Source: Breoghania sp037026715 | GTDB taxonomy: Bacteria > Pseudomonadota > Alphaproteobacteria > Rhizobiales > Stappiaceae | Assembly: GCF_037026715.1 (NCBI RefSeq) | Contig: NZ_JBANCG010000005.1 | Coordinates: 62,001 to 126,000, forward strand | Reading direction: 5' to 3' | DNA length: 64,000 nucleotides | Shown: piece after piece, positions 43,582-51,569 of the stretch | Layout of the letters: each line of letters starts with the position of its first letter | Position numbering within the stretch: position 1 is the stretch's first letter | The notes under the pieces: generated by a model | Databases searched by the model: none | The model's input: the letters and a program-made list of their open reading frames with translations, nothing else | What the model was told of the DNA's origin: nothing | Program-made: the position numbers and the translations under genes

Positions 43582-44520
43582 CTATCTTTTCCGGTCGACC
43601 GCATCCGATGCGGCGCCTTCCGGGTTGGCGATCTGTCGCACGATCTCGCGGAAGCGGGTGGCGATCGGCGACAATCTGTCGGACCGCCTCCAGGCCAGCC
43701 CCACTTCGCGCAGCGAGCCGATGTCCTCCAGCGGAACCGCATGGAGCCGTCCGGCGGCGACCTCGACCTCCACGAGCCGCGGCGAGATCACGGTTATGCA
43801 ATCGGTGTTCATCACGATCGCCTTGATGGTCAGGATCGAGTTGGTGATGATGGAACGTACGGGCCAACCGGTGCCGGCCTTGTTGAACACAAGCTCCAGT
43901 TGTTCGCGAAAGGCGCTTCCGCTCGCCGGCAGAACCCAGTGTTGATCCTCCAGCCCGTTCAGCTGCAACGACCGGCTGTCGCACAGCGGATGTCGCGGCC
44001 GCATCACCACCGCCCAGTCGACCGAGAACAAGCGCTCTTCGGTGATGTCCGTGTAGCGCGGCTGCGTGCCCAGCCGGCTGAGAACCAGATCCAGCTTGCG
44101 GGTACGCAGGAGCCGGATGATTTCCGTATCAAGGCCCTCGACGATGGAAACCGACACTTCAGGCGCTTCGTGCAACATGACCTGCAATGCCTCCGGCAGC
44201 AGGCCCGAGGAGGTGATCGGCGTGATCCCGATCGCGAGCGAGCCCTGCATCCCGCGCGCCTGCAGCTCCATCTCCTCGCGAGCGCGCCCGAGAAGCTCTG
44301 CTAGGGCTTCGGCATGAAACAGAAGGACTTCGCCGGATTTGTTGACCTTGGCGCCGTGCCGGCCGCGGTCGAGAATGCGCATGCCAAGTTCGCGCTCCAG
44401 CAGGGCGATGCTCTGGGACAGCGCGGGCTGGGAGACGTTCAGGGCTTCCGCCGCGCTGCTGAACGAGCCGTGTCGCGCGACAGCCAGGACCTCGAGCAGA
44501 CGGCGCGGATCGATCTTCAT
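43582..44520 (-). CDS. LysR-family transcriptional regulator
   Basis: A 312-residue LysR protein. Helix-turn-helix at about residues 5-64 (SFSSAAEALNVSQPALSQSI); ligand domain from about 90 onward. It converges on the MHS transporter gene and, with no other regulator in this block, probably controls the 37400-43442 catabolic genes, although LysR genes are more often divergent from their targets. The start at 44520 is the normal LysR N-terminus. Confidence 0.88.
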   Translation of the reverse strand: MKIDPRRLLEVLAVARHGSFSSAAEALNVSQPALSQSIALLERELGMRILDRGRHGAKVNKSGEVLLFHAEALAELLGRAREEMELQARGMQGSLAIGITPITSSGLLPEALQVMLHEAPEVSVSIVEGLDTEIIRLLRTRKLDLVLSRLGTQPRYTDITEERLFSVDWAVVMRPRHPLCDSRSLQLNGLEDQHWVLPASGSAFREQLELVFNKAGTGWPVRSIITNSILTIKAIVMNTDCITVISPRLVEVEVAAGRLHAVPLEDIGSLREVGLAWRRSDRLSPIATRFREIVRQIANPEGAASDAVDRKR

Positions 44521-44731
44521 GACGGCTTGGTCCTCTTAGCGGGGGGCACGCGGATGTTCGATACCACGCCCCATCCCGTCGCCGGAAGGGCTAGTCGCAA
44601 TGATGATGTCGCGGGATTGGCGGTCTCCGACTGCGGGCGTGTCGCTTGCGGCTCCGCGTGCCTGGCCGTCGGGACGCCCGCCCGTCCGCTTCGCAAATGC
44701 GGACGGGCAGAACCCGACGGCCAGAAGCCCG

Positions 44732-45370
44732 TCACTTCGCGGTTTCGACAATCTCACGCCAGTATCGATGGAGGGCGGGAATGTCTCCGCTGGTCAGGAT
44801 CGGCATGGCCTGCTTCAGCTGGTCTTCTTCCCAGTCCCACCAACGAAGTTCCAGCAGCATTGCGATGTGTGAATCGTCAAATCGCTTCCGGATGACCTTG
44901 GCCGGGTTGCCGCCCACGACGGCGTAAGGCGCGACGTCCCGTGTCACCAGCGCTCTGGTTCCGATCACCGCGCCATCCCCGATCGTGACGCCCGGCATGA
45001 CGATCGCCTCCGAGCCGATCCAGACATCGTTGCCGATCACCGTATCGCCGGCCGGCAGATATCCGTTCTGAGCTCCGGCGAACGCGGCGACCTCGGACAT
45101 CCAGTAGAACGGAAACGTGCTGATCCAGTCGTTTCTGTGGCCCTGGTTACCGGCCATGATGAAAGCCGCACCGGAACCGATCGAACAGAACGAGCCGATG
45201 ATGAGCCTGTCGACACCCTCGTCCGGCACAAGAAACCGGGCGCATTCGTCGAAGCCATGTCCGTGATAGTAACCGGAATAATAGCTGTAGCGACCGACCT
45301 GAATGTTCGGATTCGTGACCAGACGATCAAGCGTGATGCCCCTAAAGGGGCTTTCGAAAACATTATTCAT
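44732..45370 (-). CDS. catB: CatB-type (xenobiotic) acetyltransferase
   Basis: A 212-residue hexapeptide-repeat acetyltransferase of the type B chloramphenicol acetyltransferase family. The start NNVFESPFRG, the VGRYSYYSGYYHGH stretch, IGSFCSIGSGAAFIMAGNQGH with the likely catalytic His, and the GNDVWIG...GVTIGDGAVIG coils followed by VGGNPAKVIRKRF are all as in CatB proteins. Such enzymes transfer acetyl from acetyl-CoA to chloramphenicol or similar hydroxylated compounds. The ATG at 45370 is chosen from the family start; the frame stays open for 27 more residues upstream. Whether it gives resistance is not shown by sequence. Confidence 0.88.
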   Translation of the reverse strand: MNNVFESPFRGITLDRLVTNPNIQVGRYSYYSGYYHGHGFDECARFLVPDEGVDRLIIGSFCSIGSGAAFIMAGNQGHRNDWISTFPFYWMSEVAAFAGAQNGYLPAGDTVIGNDVWIGSEAIVMPGVTIGDGAVIGTRALVTRDVAPYAVVGGNPAKVIRKRFDDSHIAMLLELRWWDWEEDQLKQAMPILTSGDIPALHRYWREIVETAK

Positions 45371-45425
45371 GGGAAGCACCGTACAACACCAGAACGCCGC
45401 ACAAGCGGCAACGCGTCGCCTGCAT
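45363..45425 (-). CDS. Possible 20-codon leader ORF overlapping the catB start
   Basis: On the minus strand an ATG at 45425 opens a 20-codon frame (MQATRCRLCGVLVLYGASHE) whose TAA lies inside the catB start region, CATGAATAATG. Its ATG sits at the loop of the hairpin 45414-45439. No clear ribosome site precedes it. Leader peptides control other chloramphenicol-resistance genes, so it is recorded as speculative. Confidence 0.25.
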   Translation of the reverse strand: MQATRCRLCGVLVLYGASHE

Positions 45426-45439
45426 GTCGGCAGGCGACG
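45414..45439 (-). promoter_or_regulatory. Perfect 10-bp hairpin in the catB leader
   Basis: CGTCGCCTGC (45414-45423) pairs with GCAGGCGACG (45430-45439) around a 6-base loop, 44-69 bp before the catB start. Placed in the leader, it could be an attenuator or operator. No terminator T-run follows. Confidence 0.5.
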
Positions 45440-45657
45440 ATCGGCCAGCAATCTTCCGATTGCTCGCCAGACGCTTCTGACGTCAAAGACGACGAAGCGG
45501 TATGCTGGTGGTACTGTCTGCGGACTTCATGGCCTGACCATGCACGAAATAGCTTGATGATTTCAAGGCGGGTTTGACCGAGTTTCCACCAGGTTCCCCC
45601 GCTCAGAACGACCCGCGCCGCAGGCCGAACGCGCGCAAACGGGTCGTAATCGTGGCT

Positions 45658-46158
45658 TCAGTCCCGAAGCAGTTTCGTCAGCAGCCCGTTGAGCGCGATC
45701 TGTTCCTCACCGGTGAGGTTTGCGAGCATCGCCTGCTCGTTCGCCACATGAGCCGGAAGCATGTCGTCAATCAAGGTCTTGCCCTTGTCGGTCAAGGCGA
45801 CCAGCGTTCCGCGTCTGTCGGTCGGATGCTTGCGCCGCTCGATAAGCCCGGCCTTCTCCAGTCGGTCTATCCTGGCCGTCATACCGCCGGACGAGATCAT
45901 GGCCGCTTCATAGAGAACGGTCGGCGTCAGCGCAAAGGGCGGACCCGACCGGCGCAGCGTCGCAAGCACGTCGAACTCTCCATTTTGCAAGCCGAAGCTT
46001 GCGAAGAATGGATTGAGACGATCTCGCGTCAGGACCTGCGCCAGTTCGGTGAGCCGACCGATGACTTCCATGGGAAAAGGGTCGATGTCGGGTCGCTCGC
46101 GGCGCCATTGGAGCGCCGCGAGTGCGGCGCGATCTTGGGGTGTGTCGCTTTCGGTCAT
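45658..46158 (-). CDS. MarR-family transcriptional regulator
   Basis: A 166-residue winged-helix MarR protein. The core NGEFDVLATLRRSGPPFALTP, then MISSGGMTARIDRLEKAGLIERR and the wing HPTDRRGTLVALT are canonical. It is divergent from the EamA transporter gene. The 94-bp gap carries a perfect TCTTGA-CA-TCAAGA palindrome eight bases upstream of its own start, a good MarR operator. It probably represses itself and the transporter pair. Confidence 0.92.
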   Translation of the reverse strand: MTESDTPQDRAALAALQWRRERPDIDPFPMEVIGRLTELAQVLTRDRLNPFFASFGLQNGEFDVLATLRRSGPPFALTPTVLYEAAMISSGGMTARIDRLEKAGLIERRKHPTDRRGTLVALTDKGKTLIDDMLPAHVANEQAMLANLTGEEQIALNGLLTKLLRD

Positions 46159-46165
46159 GCAACTC

Positions 46166-46179
46166 TCTTGACATCAAGA
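46166..46179. promoter_or_regulatory. Predicted MarR operator
   Basis: TCTTGACATCAAGA is two perfect 6-bp inverted arms with a 2-base centre. It sits in the marR-eamA divergent gap and matches the general form of MarR operators. Its closeness to the marR start suggests autorepression. Confidence 0.65.
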
Positions 46180-46252
46180 TACTTTACAACAAGATTATAA
46201 ATCGCAAGATGCTGACCGGCAATGGCCGGATGCATCGATCTGGAACCTCGGG

Positions 46253-47173
46253 ATGAGAATGATGAACGCACCCGTCCAGGGTGCGGGAGGCGCTGCGGCG
46301 TCTACCGCACCAACGGCCTTCCTTTGCCTTCTTTCCACCGGCTGCCTGCTCGGGCTCATGACGGTCGTTGCCGGCGTTTCCATTCGCCACGGCTGGCATC
46401 CGCTCGCCTTTCTGTTCTGGTCGGCGCTGGGCGGGGGGATGATTCTCGCAGTCGTCGCGGCCCTGTCGGGAGCAAGGCCGAAACTGTCGCCGTCGCTGGT
46501 GCGCTATGCCTTGCTGTCGGGACTGCTCAGCTTCGCTCTGCCGAACATGCTGTCCTTCGCTGCCATCCCTCATGTCGGCGCGGGCTTTATCGCCATCTGC
46601 CTCGCTTTCCCGCCATTGCTTACCTACGGACTGGCGTTGCCGCTCAAACTGGACCGCCCTTCCGTCAAGGGCATTGCCGGCATCTTGCTAGGTCTGGGCG
46701 GAGCGGTGCTGCTTGCAGCCTCACGGCCGGCCGGAGGCGATTTCGGCGGCGTATGGATCGCGTTTGCCCTGGTTGCCCCGGTTATCATTGCGGTGGGCAA
46801 TATCTACAGAACCATCGACTGGCCGGACGATACGTCGCCGCGCCTGTTGGCTCCGGCGATGCTGCTGACGGCCGCCGCCATGATCGGGATCGGCGCGGTT
46901 GCCATTCATGCGCCGCTTGCGCCCGCGACAGAGAATATCGGCATGCTGCTTCTTGGCGGGCAGATCGTCATCATCGCGCTGACCTATATTCTCTATTTCG
47001 CGCTCCAGAAGCTCAGTGGCCCGGTCGGTCTCAGCCAGATCGGATGGGTTGGCGCTGCCGCCGGCCAGATACTGGCGGTCGCATGGCTGGGCGAAGCAGT
47101 TCCCTCTGCCCTGCCGTATGCCTTCGTGCTGATCCTCGCCGGGGTCGTGCTGGTCAGCCGGAGGGCCCGGTAA
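46253..47173 (+). CDS. EamA-family (DMT) transporter
   Basis: A 306-residue membrane protein with ten predicted helices in two EamA repeats (first about residues 20-150, second about 165-300). Drug/metabolite transporters of this family often export amino acids or metabolites. The second transporter gene starts within its stop codon (TAATG). In-frame ATGs at 46253, 46259 and 46262 are all possible starts. Confidence 0.88.
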   Translation: MRMMNAPVQGAGGAAASTAPTAFLCLLSTGCLLGLMTVVAGVSIRHGWHPLAFLFWSALGGGMILAVVAALSGARPKLSPSLVRYALLSGLLSFALPNMLSFAAIPHVGAGFIAICLAFPPLLTYGLALPLKLDRPSVKGIAGILLGLGGAVLLAASRPAGGDFGGVWIAFALVAPVIIAVGNIYRTIDWPDDTSPRLLAPAMLLTAAAMIGIGAVAIHAPLAPATENIGMLLLGGQIVIIALTYILYFALQKLSGPVGLSQIGWVGAAAGQILAVAWLGEAVPSALPYAFVLILAGVVLVSRRAR

Positions 47174-48321
47174 TGCAAAAACGTCCTCTCGCACTCATCG
47201 TCATCGTGTTGGTGGCGCTCAACTTGCGTCCTGCAATGGCGGGACTTGGTCCCTTGCTCGACCTCATAGAGCAATCCACCGGCATCAGCTCTGCGGGTGC
47301 CGGCATGCTGACAACCTTGCCGGTGTTCCTGATGGGGATCGGAGCGTTTGCGGGTCGGACTTTGCGCGTCTGGCTCGGCAACCGGCGAGGCGTTTCGGTC
47401 GGCATCGTCCTGATCGCCGTCGCCTGCGCCGCGCGATGGGTTTGGAATGATGCATCCGGCATGTTCGCAACCGCCGCATGCGCCGGCCTCGGCATCGCCA
47501 TCGTTCAGGCGATGGTTCCGGCCGTTGTCAAGAACCTGTTCGGGGCAAGAACCGGCAGAGCGATGGGCCTCTACACCACGGGCATCATGGGCGGTGCCGC
47601 TCTGGCGGCTGCAACTGCCGCTGGCCTTGCACGGGCCGAAGGCTGGCCGTTTTCGCTGGCGGTCTGGTCTCTGCCGGCCGTGGCGGCGCTGGTCTGCTGG
47701 CTGGTTGTCCTGGATGCAGATCAAGCTGTGAAAACCGGGCACACACCGAAGACATCGCTCCATAACCAGCGTAGGGCGTGGCTGCTGCTGATCTTCTTTG
47801 GCATTGGAACAAGCGCTTACACACTTGTTCTGGCCTGGCTTCCTCCTTTCTACATGGGCCTTGGCCAAAGCCGTGACGTTAGCGGATTTCTGTTGGCTGG
47901 GATGACGGCGACACAAGTGATCGCCGGGCTTGGCGTCTCAACCTTCATCGGTCGCTTCCCGGATCGTCGCGCACCGTTGATTGCCGTCCTGCTCTGCCTG
48001 CTCGCGGGCCTTGCGTGTCTCGTCCTTGCCCCGGTCGCGCTGGCTTTCCCGGCCATCATCCTCCTTGGCCTTGGCATCGGCGCGCTGTTTCCGCTCTCGC
48101 TGATCGTGACGCTGGATCATGCGGACGACCCTGATTCAGCCAGCGATTTGGCGGCATTTGTTCAGGGCGGTGGCTACATGATCGCCAGCGCCATGCCGTT
48201 CGTCGCCGGGCTTATTCGGGACCAGTTCGACGATCTCGCCAAGGCGTGGATGCTGATGGGCGCGGGCGTGTTGGTCCTCCTTGCCATGACCATGCGCTTT
48301 TCACCCGTCAGACCCGATTGA
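47173..48321 (+). CDS. MFS transporter, CynX/NimT family
   Basis: A 382-residue protein with 12 predicted helices. The start LVALNLRPAMAGLGPLLDLI and the mid-protein SRDVSGFLLAGMTATQV resemble CynX/NimT (cyanate, nitroimidazole) transporters. It overlaps the EamA gene by one base, so both are translated together under MarR control. A much longer frame beginning at 46222 runs out of frame through the EamA gene and is not the real start. Confidence 0.88.
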   Translation: MQKRPLALIVIVLVALNLRPAMAGLGPLLDLIEQSTGISSAGAGMLTTLPVFLMGIGAFAGRTLRVWLGNRRGVSVGIVLIAVACAARWVWNDASGMFATAACAGLGIAIVQAMVPAVVKNLFGARTGRAMGLYTTGIMGGAALAAATAAGLARAEGWPFSLAVWSLPAVAALVCWLVVLDADQAVKTGHTPKTSLHNQRRAWLLLIFFGIGTSAYTLVLAWLPPFYMGLGQSRDVSGFLLAGMTATQVIAGLGVSTFIGRFPDRRAPLIAVLLCLLAGLACLVLAPVALAFPAIILLGLGIGALFPLSLIVTLDHADDPDSASDLAAFVQGGGYMIASAMPFVAGLIRDQFDDLAKAWMLMGAGVLVLLAMTMRFSPVRPD

Positions 48322-48367
48322 TGCCAAATGACGTTGCTGGGCAATAAGACCATGCGCAGCGCCGGCG

Positions 48368-49117
48368 TCACGGGAGAAGAAAGCCCGCCTCCTCCAGGAT
48401 CAGCCCGCCCGCGGGCCCCAAGAACCAATCCGCGAACCGCTCGGCCGCAGGAGCCGCCTGCATGCCCAGCGCCATGGTGTATCTGATCTCCGGCGCTAGC
48501 GCCGTGGGTACCTCGACGCTGGTAACACGGGGAAGAACCCGCCGGACCGCGGGCAGCGTCGTGGCGTAGGAGAAAAAGAGATCGGCCTGACCGGTCGCGA
48601 TCGCCGCGACAAGCGGGCTCTGCCGGCCGGCTTCGCGAGCGCCCGGCTGACCGACCACCTCGCGCCTGCGCAGACGCGGATCTCTCCGGCCCGGAAATCG
48701 CTCGAAAAGCAGGCTCAGAACGGCAAGCGCGTAGTCTCCCGCAGGGTCGGTCAGCGGGGTCGACGTGCCAATCGTCAATCCAGGGTCGAGCAACCGGTCA
48801 ACCAGCGTCGCCTCGCTTATCTCAAGCCCCGGACGCGCGATAACCACGAGCCGGTTGCCGCACACGTGCCGCAGATCGCGACAGAGGCCGCGGTCAACGA
48901 GATCCGTCGGCCCGGCCGGACTGGCCGACAGGTAAAGATCGGGCCGCTCTGCGGAAAGGATGCGCCCGTGCAGCCAGCCGGCCGGCCCGCCCACGAGCCT
49001 CCCCGCCTCGCCGCCATCTGCGGCACGAAAGGCTGCCATCGCCCGGACCATCGCCTCCATGATCGATCCGGCCGCAAAGACCAGCCATGACCGATCCGTG
49101 CCCGTCGTTACATCCAT
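48368..49117 (-). CDS. ModA-like substrate-binding protein without a signal peptide
   Basis: A 249-residue protein with the ModA (molybdate-binding) fold: VFAAGSIMEAM at the N-terminus, YLSASPAGP, NRLVVIAR, LTIGTSTPLTDPAGDYALAVL and the C-terminal ADWFLGPAGGLILEEAGF. The molybdate loop residues look present in outline (SI after AAG). The start at 49117 leaves only nine residues before the first strand; upstream in-frame Met residues add no hydrophobic stretch. So it may be cytoplasmic. It is divergent from a Fec-type ABC importer, with a Mo-box-like dyad between. Confidence 0.8.
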   Translation of the reverse strand: MDVTTGTDRSWLVFAAGSIMEAMVRAMAAFRAADGGEAGRLVGGPAGWLHGRILSAERPDLYLSASPAGPTDLVDRGLCRDLRHVCGNRLVVIARPGLEISEATLVDRLLDPGLTIGTSTPLTDPAGDYALAVLSLLFERFPGRRDPRLRRREVVGQPGAREAGRQSPLVAAIATGQADLFFSYATTLPAVRRVLPRVTSVEVPTALAPEIRYTMALGMQAAPAAERFADWFLGPAGGLILEEAGFLLP

Positions 49118-49447
49118 GGGGAGGCGCTCCTTGGCGGTGCCGCAAGGCATGGTCGGGACGACGCAATCATACTGAATTATGCGGCGTCGCGTCGCAATTC
49201 GATATGTACCACTGGCTATATCGATTGTCCTGTGGCAATTCATCGTATCTGGAGCATTCGGGTCGCCGAAAGGATCGGGTCCGCGCTCCGCCTCCTCCCG
49301 AACGCGTCGGAGTTTCGAAGGACGAGCCGCTTTTCGAAATCCGATGCTCCCGAACGCCAGCCGGCCGATCGCCCCCAAGGGCTCACCTCAGGGTGCGTGG
49401 CACAACACCGGCCTCGGTTTTCCCGAGCCCGCTCTGAAAGGGATGAC
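49118..49447. other. 330-bp divergent gap between the ModA-like gene and the ABC importer
   Basis: No gene seen. The region should contain both promoters. Its one clear feature is the dyad at 49195-49227; the right part is GC-rich leader sequence ending in AAAGGGATGAC, the ribosome site of the binding-protein gene. I looked for a cobalamin riboswitch and did not find its conserved boxes. Confidence 0.6.
49195..49227. promoter_or_regulatory. Mo-box-like dyad
   Basis: CGATAT (49200-49205) and ATATCG (49218-49223) are perfect inverted half-sites 12 bp apart. The symmetry extends outward to CAAT/ATTG with a one-base slip. ModE-type molybdate regulators bind AT-rich dyads containing CGNTAT half-sites, so this resembles a Mo-box. 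The identification is inference. Confidence 0.5.
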
Positions 49448-50515
49448 ATGATGCGCAGTCCGCTCATGATCGCGAAGGCGACGCTGGTGGCATTGCTCGC
49501 CGCCACCGCCACCACTGCCGCCGCACCCCAGGCGCATGCCCGCGTCGTGGTCGACCAGCTTGGTCGCGAAGTGACCGTGCCCGACGAGGTGAACCGGGTC
49601 GTCGTGCTCCAGCACCAGGCCCTCGATATCATCGTCGAGCTTAACGGACAGGACAAGCTCGTCGGCGTAGTACGGGACTGGCCGAAACTTCTCGGCGGCT
49701 CGATTGGCGACTATGCTCCGATCATCAAGACCTTGCCCCAGCCGGGCGACCTCAAGACGGCCAATGTCGAAGAGGTGCTGGCCCTGAAGCCGGACGTCGT
49801 CTTCATGACGCACTACGCGCCGGCCGCGACCGTGGAGAGCCTCGAGAAGGCGGGTATTCCGGTGGTGGAACTGTCCTTCTTCACCGCGCCTGCCTCCGAA
49901 AGCGCCAAGCTCAATCCCTCGCTCGACGACGAGAACACGGCCTACACGGACGGCCTCGTTCAGGCGGTCAGCCTGATTGGCGCTGTTATCGGCCGTGAGG
50001 GGGAAGCAAACGCGCTCAACGACTACGTTCTCGCATCCCGCAAGATCGTCGCCGACCGTCTGAAGGACCTCGACCCGGCAGAGCGCGTCCGGCTCTACAT
50101 GGCGAACCCCGACCTGCACACCTATGGTCGAGGCAAGTATACGGGCGTCTTCATGGAGGCTTCCGGCGGCGCGAACGTGGCAGCCGACATCAAGGGCTAT
50201 GCCAAGGTGACGATGGAGCAGGTTCTCGCCTGGAACCCGCAGGCGATCGTCGTTCAGTCACGCTACGAACCGCTCGTCGCCGAGATCAAGTCCGACCCGG
50301 CATGGGCGCCGATCCAGGCGGTTCGGGACGACAGAATCTACCTTACCCCTGAATACGTGAAGCCCTGGGGGCACCCCCTGCCCGAAAGCATGGCGCTCGG
50401 CGAATTGTGGATGGCCCGGAAGCTTTATCCGGACCGGTTCGCGGACGTGGACTTCGACGCCCGCGTGCAGGACTTCTACGCGAAGTTCTATCGTACCAGC
50501 TACACGGGCCGGTAG
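49448..50515 (+). CDS. FecB/BtuF-type periplasmic binding protein
   Basis: A 355-residue type III binding protein. The signal peptide ends AHA at about residue 31, followed by VVVDQLGREVTVPDEVNRVVVL, a family TroA/FecB opening, and VEEVLALKPDVVFMTHYAP. Such proteins bind ferric siderophores, haem, cobalamin, or, in the Haemophilus MolA case, molybdate and tungstate. The neighbouring ModA-like gene and the Mo-box-like dyad make an oxyanion ligand worth testing. The ATG at 49448 follows AAAGGGATGAC. Confidence 0.88.
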   Translation: MMRSPLMIAKATLVALLAATATTAAAPQAHARVVVDQLGREVTVPDEVNRVVVLQHQALDIIVELNGQDKLVGVVRDWPKLLGGSIGDYAPIIKTLPQPGDLKTANVEEVLALKPDVVFMTHYAPAATVESLEKAGIPVVELSFFTAPASESAKLNPSLDDENTAYTDGLVQAVSLIGAVIGREGEANALNDYVLASRKIVADRLKDLDPAERVRLYMANPDLHTYGRGKYTGVFMEASGGANVAADIKGYAKVTMEQVLAWNPQAIVVQSRYEPLVAEIKSDPAWAPIQAVRDDRIYLTPEYVKPWGHPLPESMALGELWMARKLYPDRFADVDFDARVQDFYAKFYRTSYTGR

Positions 50516-50519
50516 ACGT

Positions 50520-51569
50520 ATGCCGGCTTTCGCCGTATCGCGCGGCAAACCGGGGAGCGGCGGGCTTTCGCTCGCGCTCCTCGCGGTGCTCGTCGCCTCG
50601 GTGTCGATCGGGCTCTTCGCCGGCCGCTTCGACCTGCCGCCGCAGGAGGTCCTCGCCATTTGCTTCCATGCCTTGACCGGAAGCTTGACGGAGACAAAAG
50701 GCGTGACGCCGACGCCGGCGGAAACCGTCGTCATGGTGGTGAGACTGCCGAGGGTGATGGCCGGCCTCGGCGTCGGTGCCGGGTTGGCGCTCGCCGGTGC
50801 CTGCTACCAGGGTATCTTCAGAAACCCTCTCGTCTCGCCTTTCATTCTCGGTGTTTCCGGCGGTGCAGGGTTTGGCGCAGCGACAGCCATCCTGTTTCTC
50901 GGCGGCGACGCCTTCATGATCCAGATCTGCGCCTTCGCTGGCGGTACGACCGCAGTGACCCTGTGCCACCTGCTTGCGCGCTCTGCCGGCAACGGCAGCC
51001 CCTTGCTGCTGATCCTGTCCGGCATCGTGGTGGGCGCCGTCTTTACCGCCTTGCTCAGCCTGCTCAAATACGGCGCTGACCCGGAGGACAAGCTGCCGCT
51101 GATCGAATTCTGGCTGATGGGATCGCTTGCGGGCGTCCACATGAGCGATGTGCGCCTGCTGTTTTGCCTGCTGGTGCCGGCCGGCGTGATCCTGATGCTG
51201 CTGCGCTGGCGCATCACGGTGCTGACGCTCGGCGACGAGGAAGCCCGGTCATTGGGCGTCAATGTGCCAGTGCTGCGTGGCACGGTGCTCGTTCTCGCGA
51301 CGCTGATGGCGGCCGCATCCGTCTCCGTTGCCGGCGTGATCGGCTGGGTCGGCCTCGTCATTCCCCATCTCGCCCGCATTCTGGTCGGGCCCGATTTCCG
51401 CCGGCTCGTGCCCGTATCGCTGGTCCTCGGCGGCAGCTACCTCGTGCTGGCCGACACGGTCGCGCGCACGCTGACATCGGCGGAAATTCCGCTTGGCATC
51501 GTCACCTCGCTGATTGGCGCGCCGATCTTCGCGCTTTTGATCCGCAAGGGCGGCAGGGGATGGTCGTGA
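50520..51569 (+). CDS. FecCD/BtuC-type ABC permease
   Basis: A 349-residue permease with about ten helices, the FecCD size. RLPRVMAGLGVGAGLALAGACYQGIFRNPL and the C-terminal GWVGLVIPHLARILVGPD / LGIVTSLIGAPIFALLIRKG blocks are typical. It moves the ligand of the upstream binding protein across the inner membrane as a homodimer. It starts four bases after that gene and overlaps the ATPase by ten bases. Confidence 0.92.
   Translation: MPAFAVSRGKPGSGGLSLALLAVLVASVSIGLFAGRFDLPPQEVLAICFHALTGSLTETKGVTPTPAETVVMVVRLPRVMAGLGVGAGLALAGACYQGIFRNPLVSPFILGVSGGAGFGAATAILFLGGDAFMIQICAFAGGTTAVTLCHLLARSAGNGSPLLLILSGIVVGAVFTALLSLLKYGADPEDKLPLIEFWLMGSLAGVHMSDVRLLFCLLVPAGVILMLLRWRITVLTLGDEEARSLGVNVPVLRGTVLVLATLMAAASVSVAGVIGWVGLVIPHLARILVGPDFRRLVPVSLVLGGSYLVLADTVARTLTSAEIPLGIVTSLIGAPIFALLIRKGGRGWS

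Noticed and set aside
46222..48321. A 699-codon open frame covering both transporter genes
   Set aside because: Its first 317 codons are an out-of-frame reading of the EamA gene with an arginine-rich, non-protein-like composition; the real start is the ATG at 47173.
49118..49447. A cobalamin riboswitch before the Fec/Btu-type importer
   Set aside because: The conserved cobalamin-riboswitch boxes could not be found in the leader; only the AT-rich dyad stands out.
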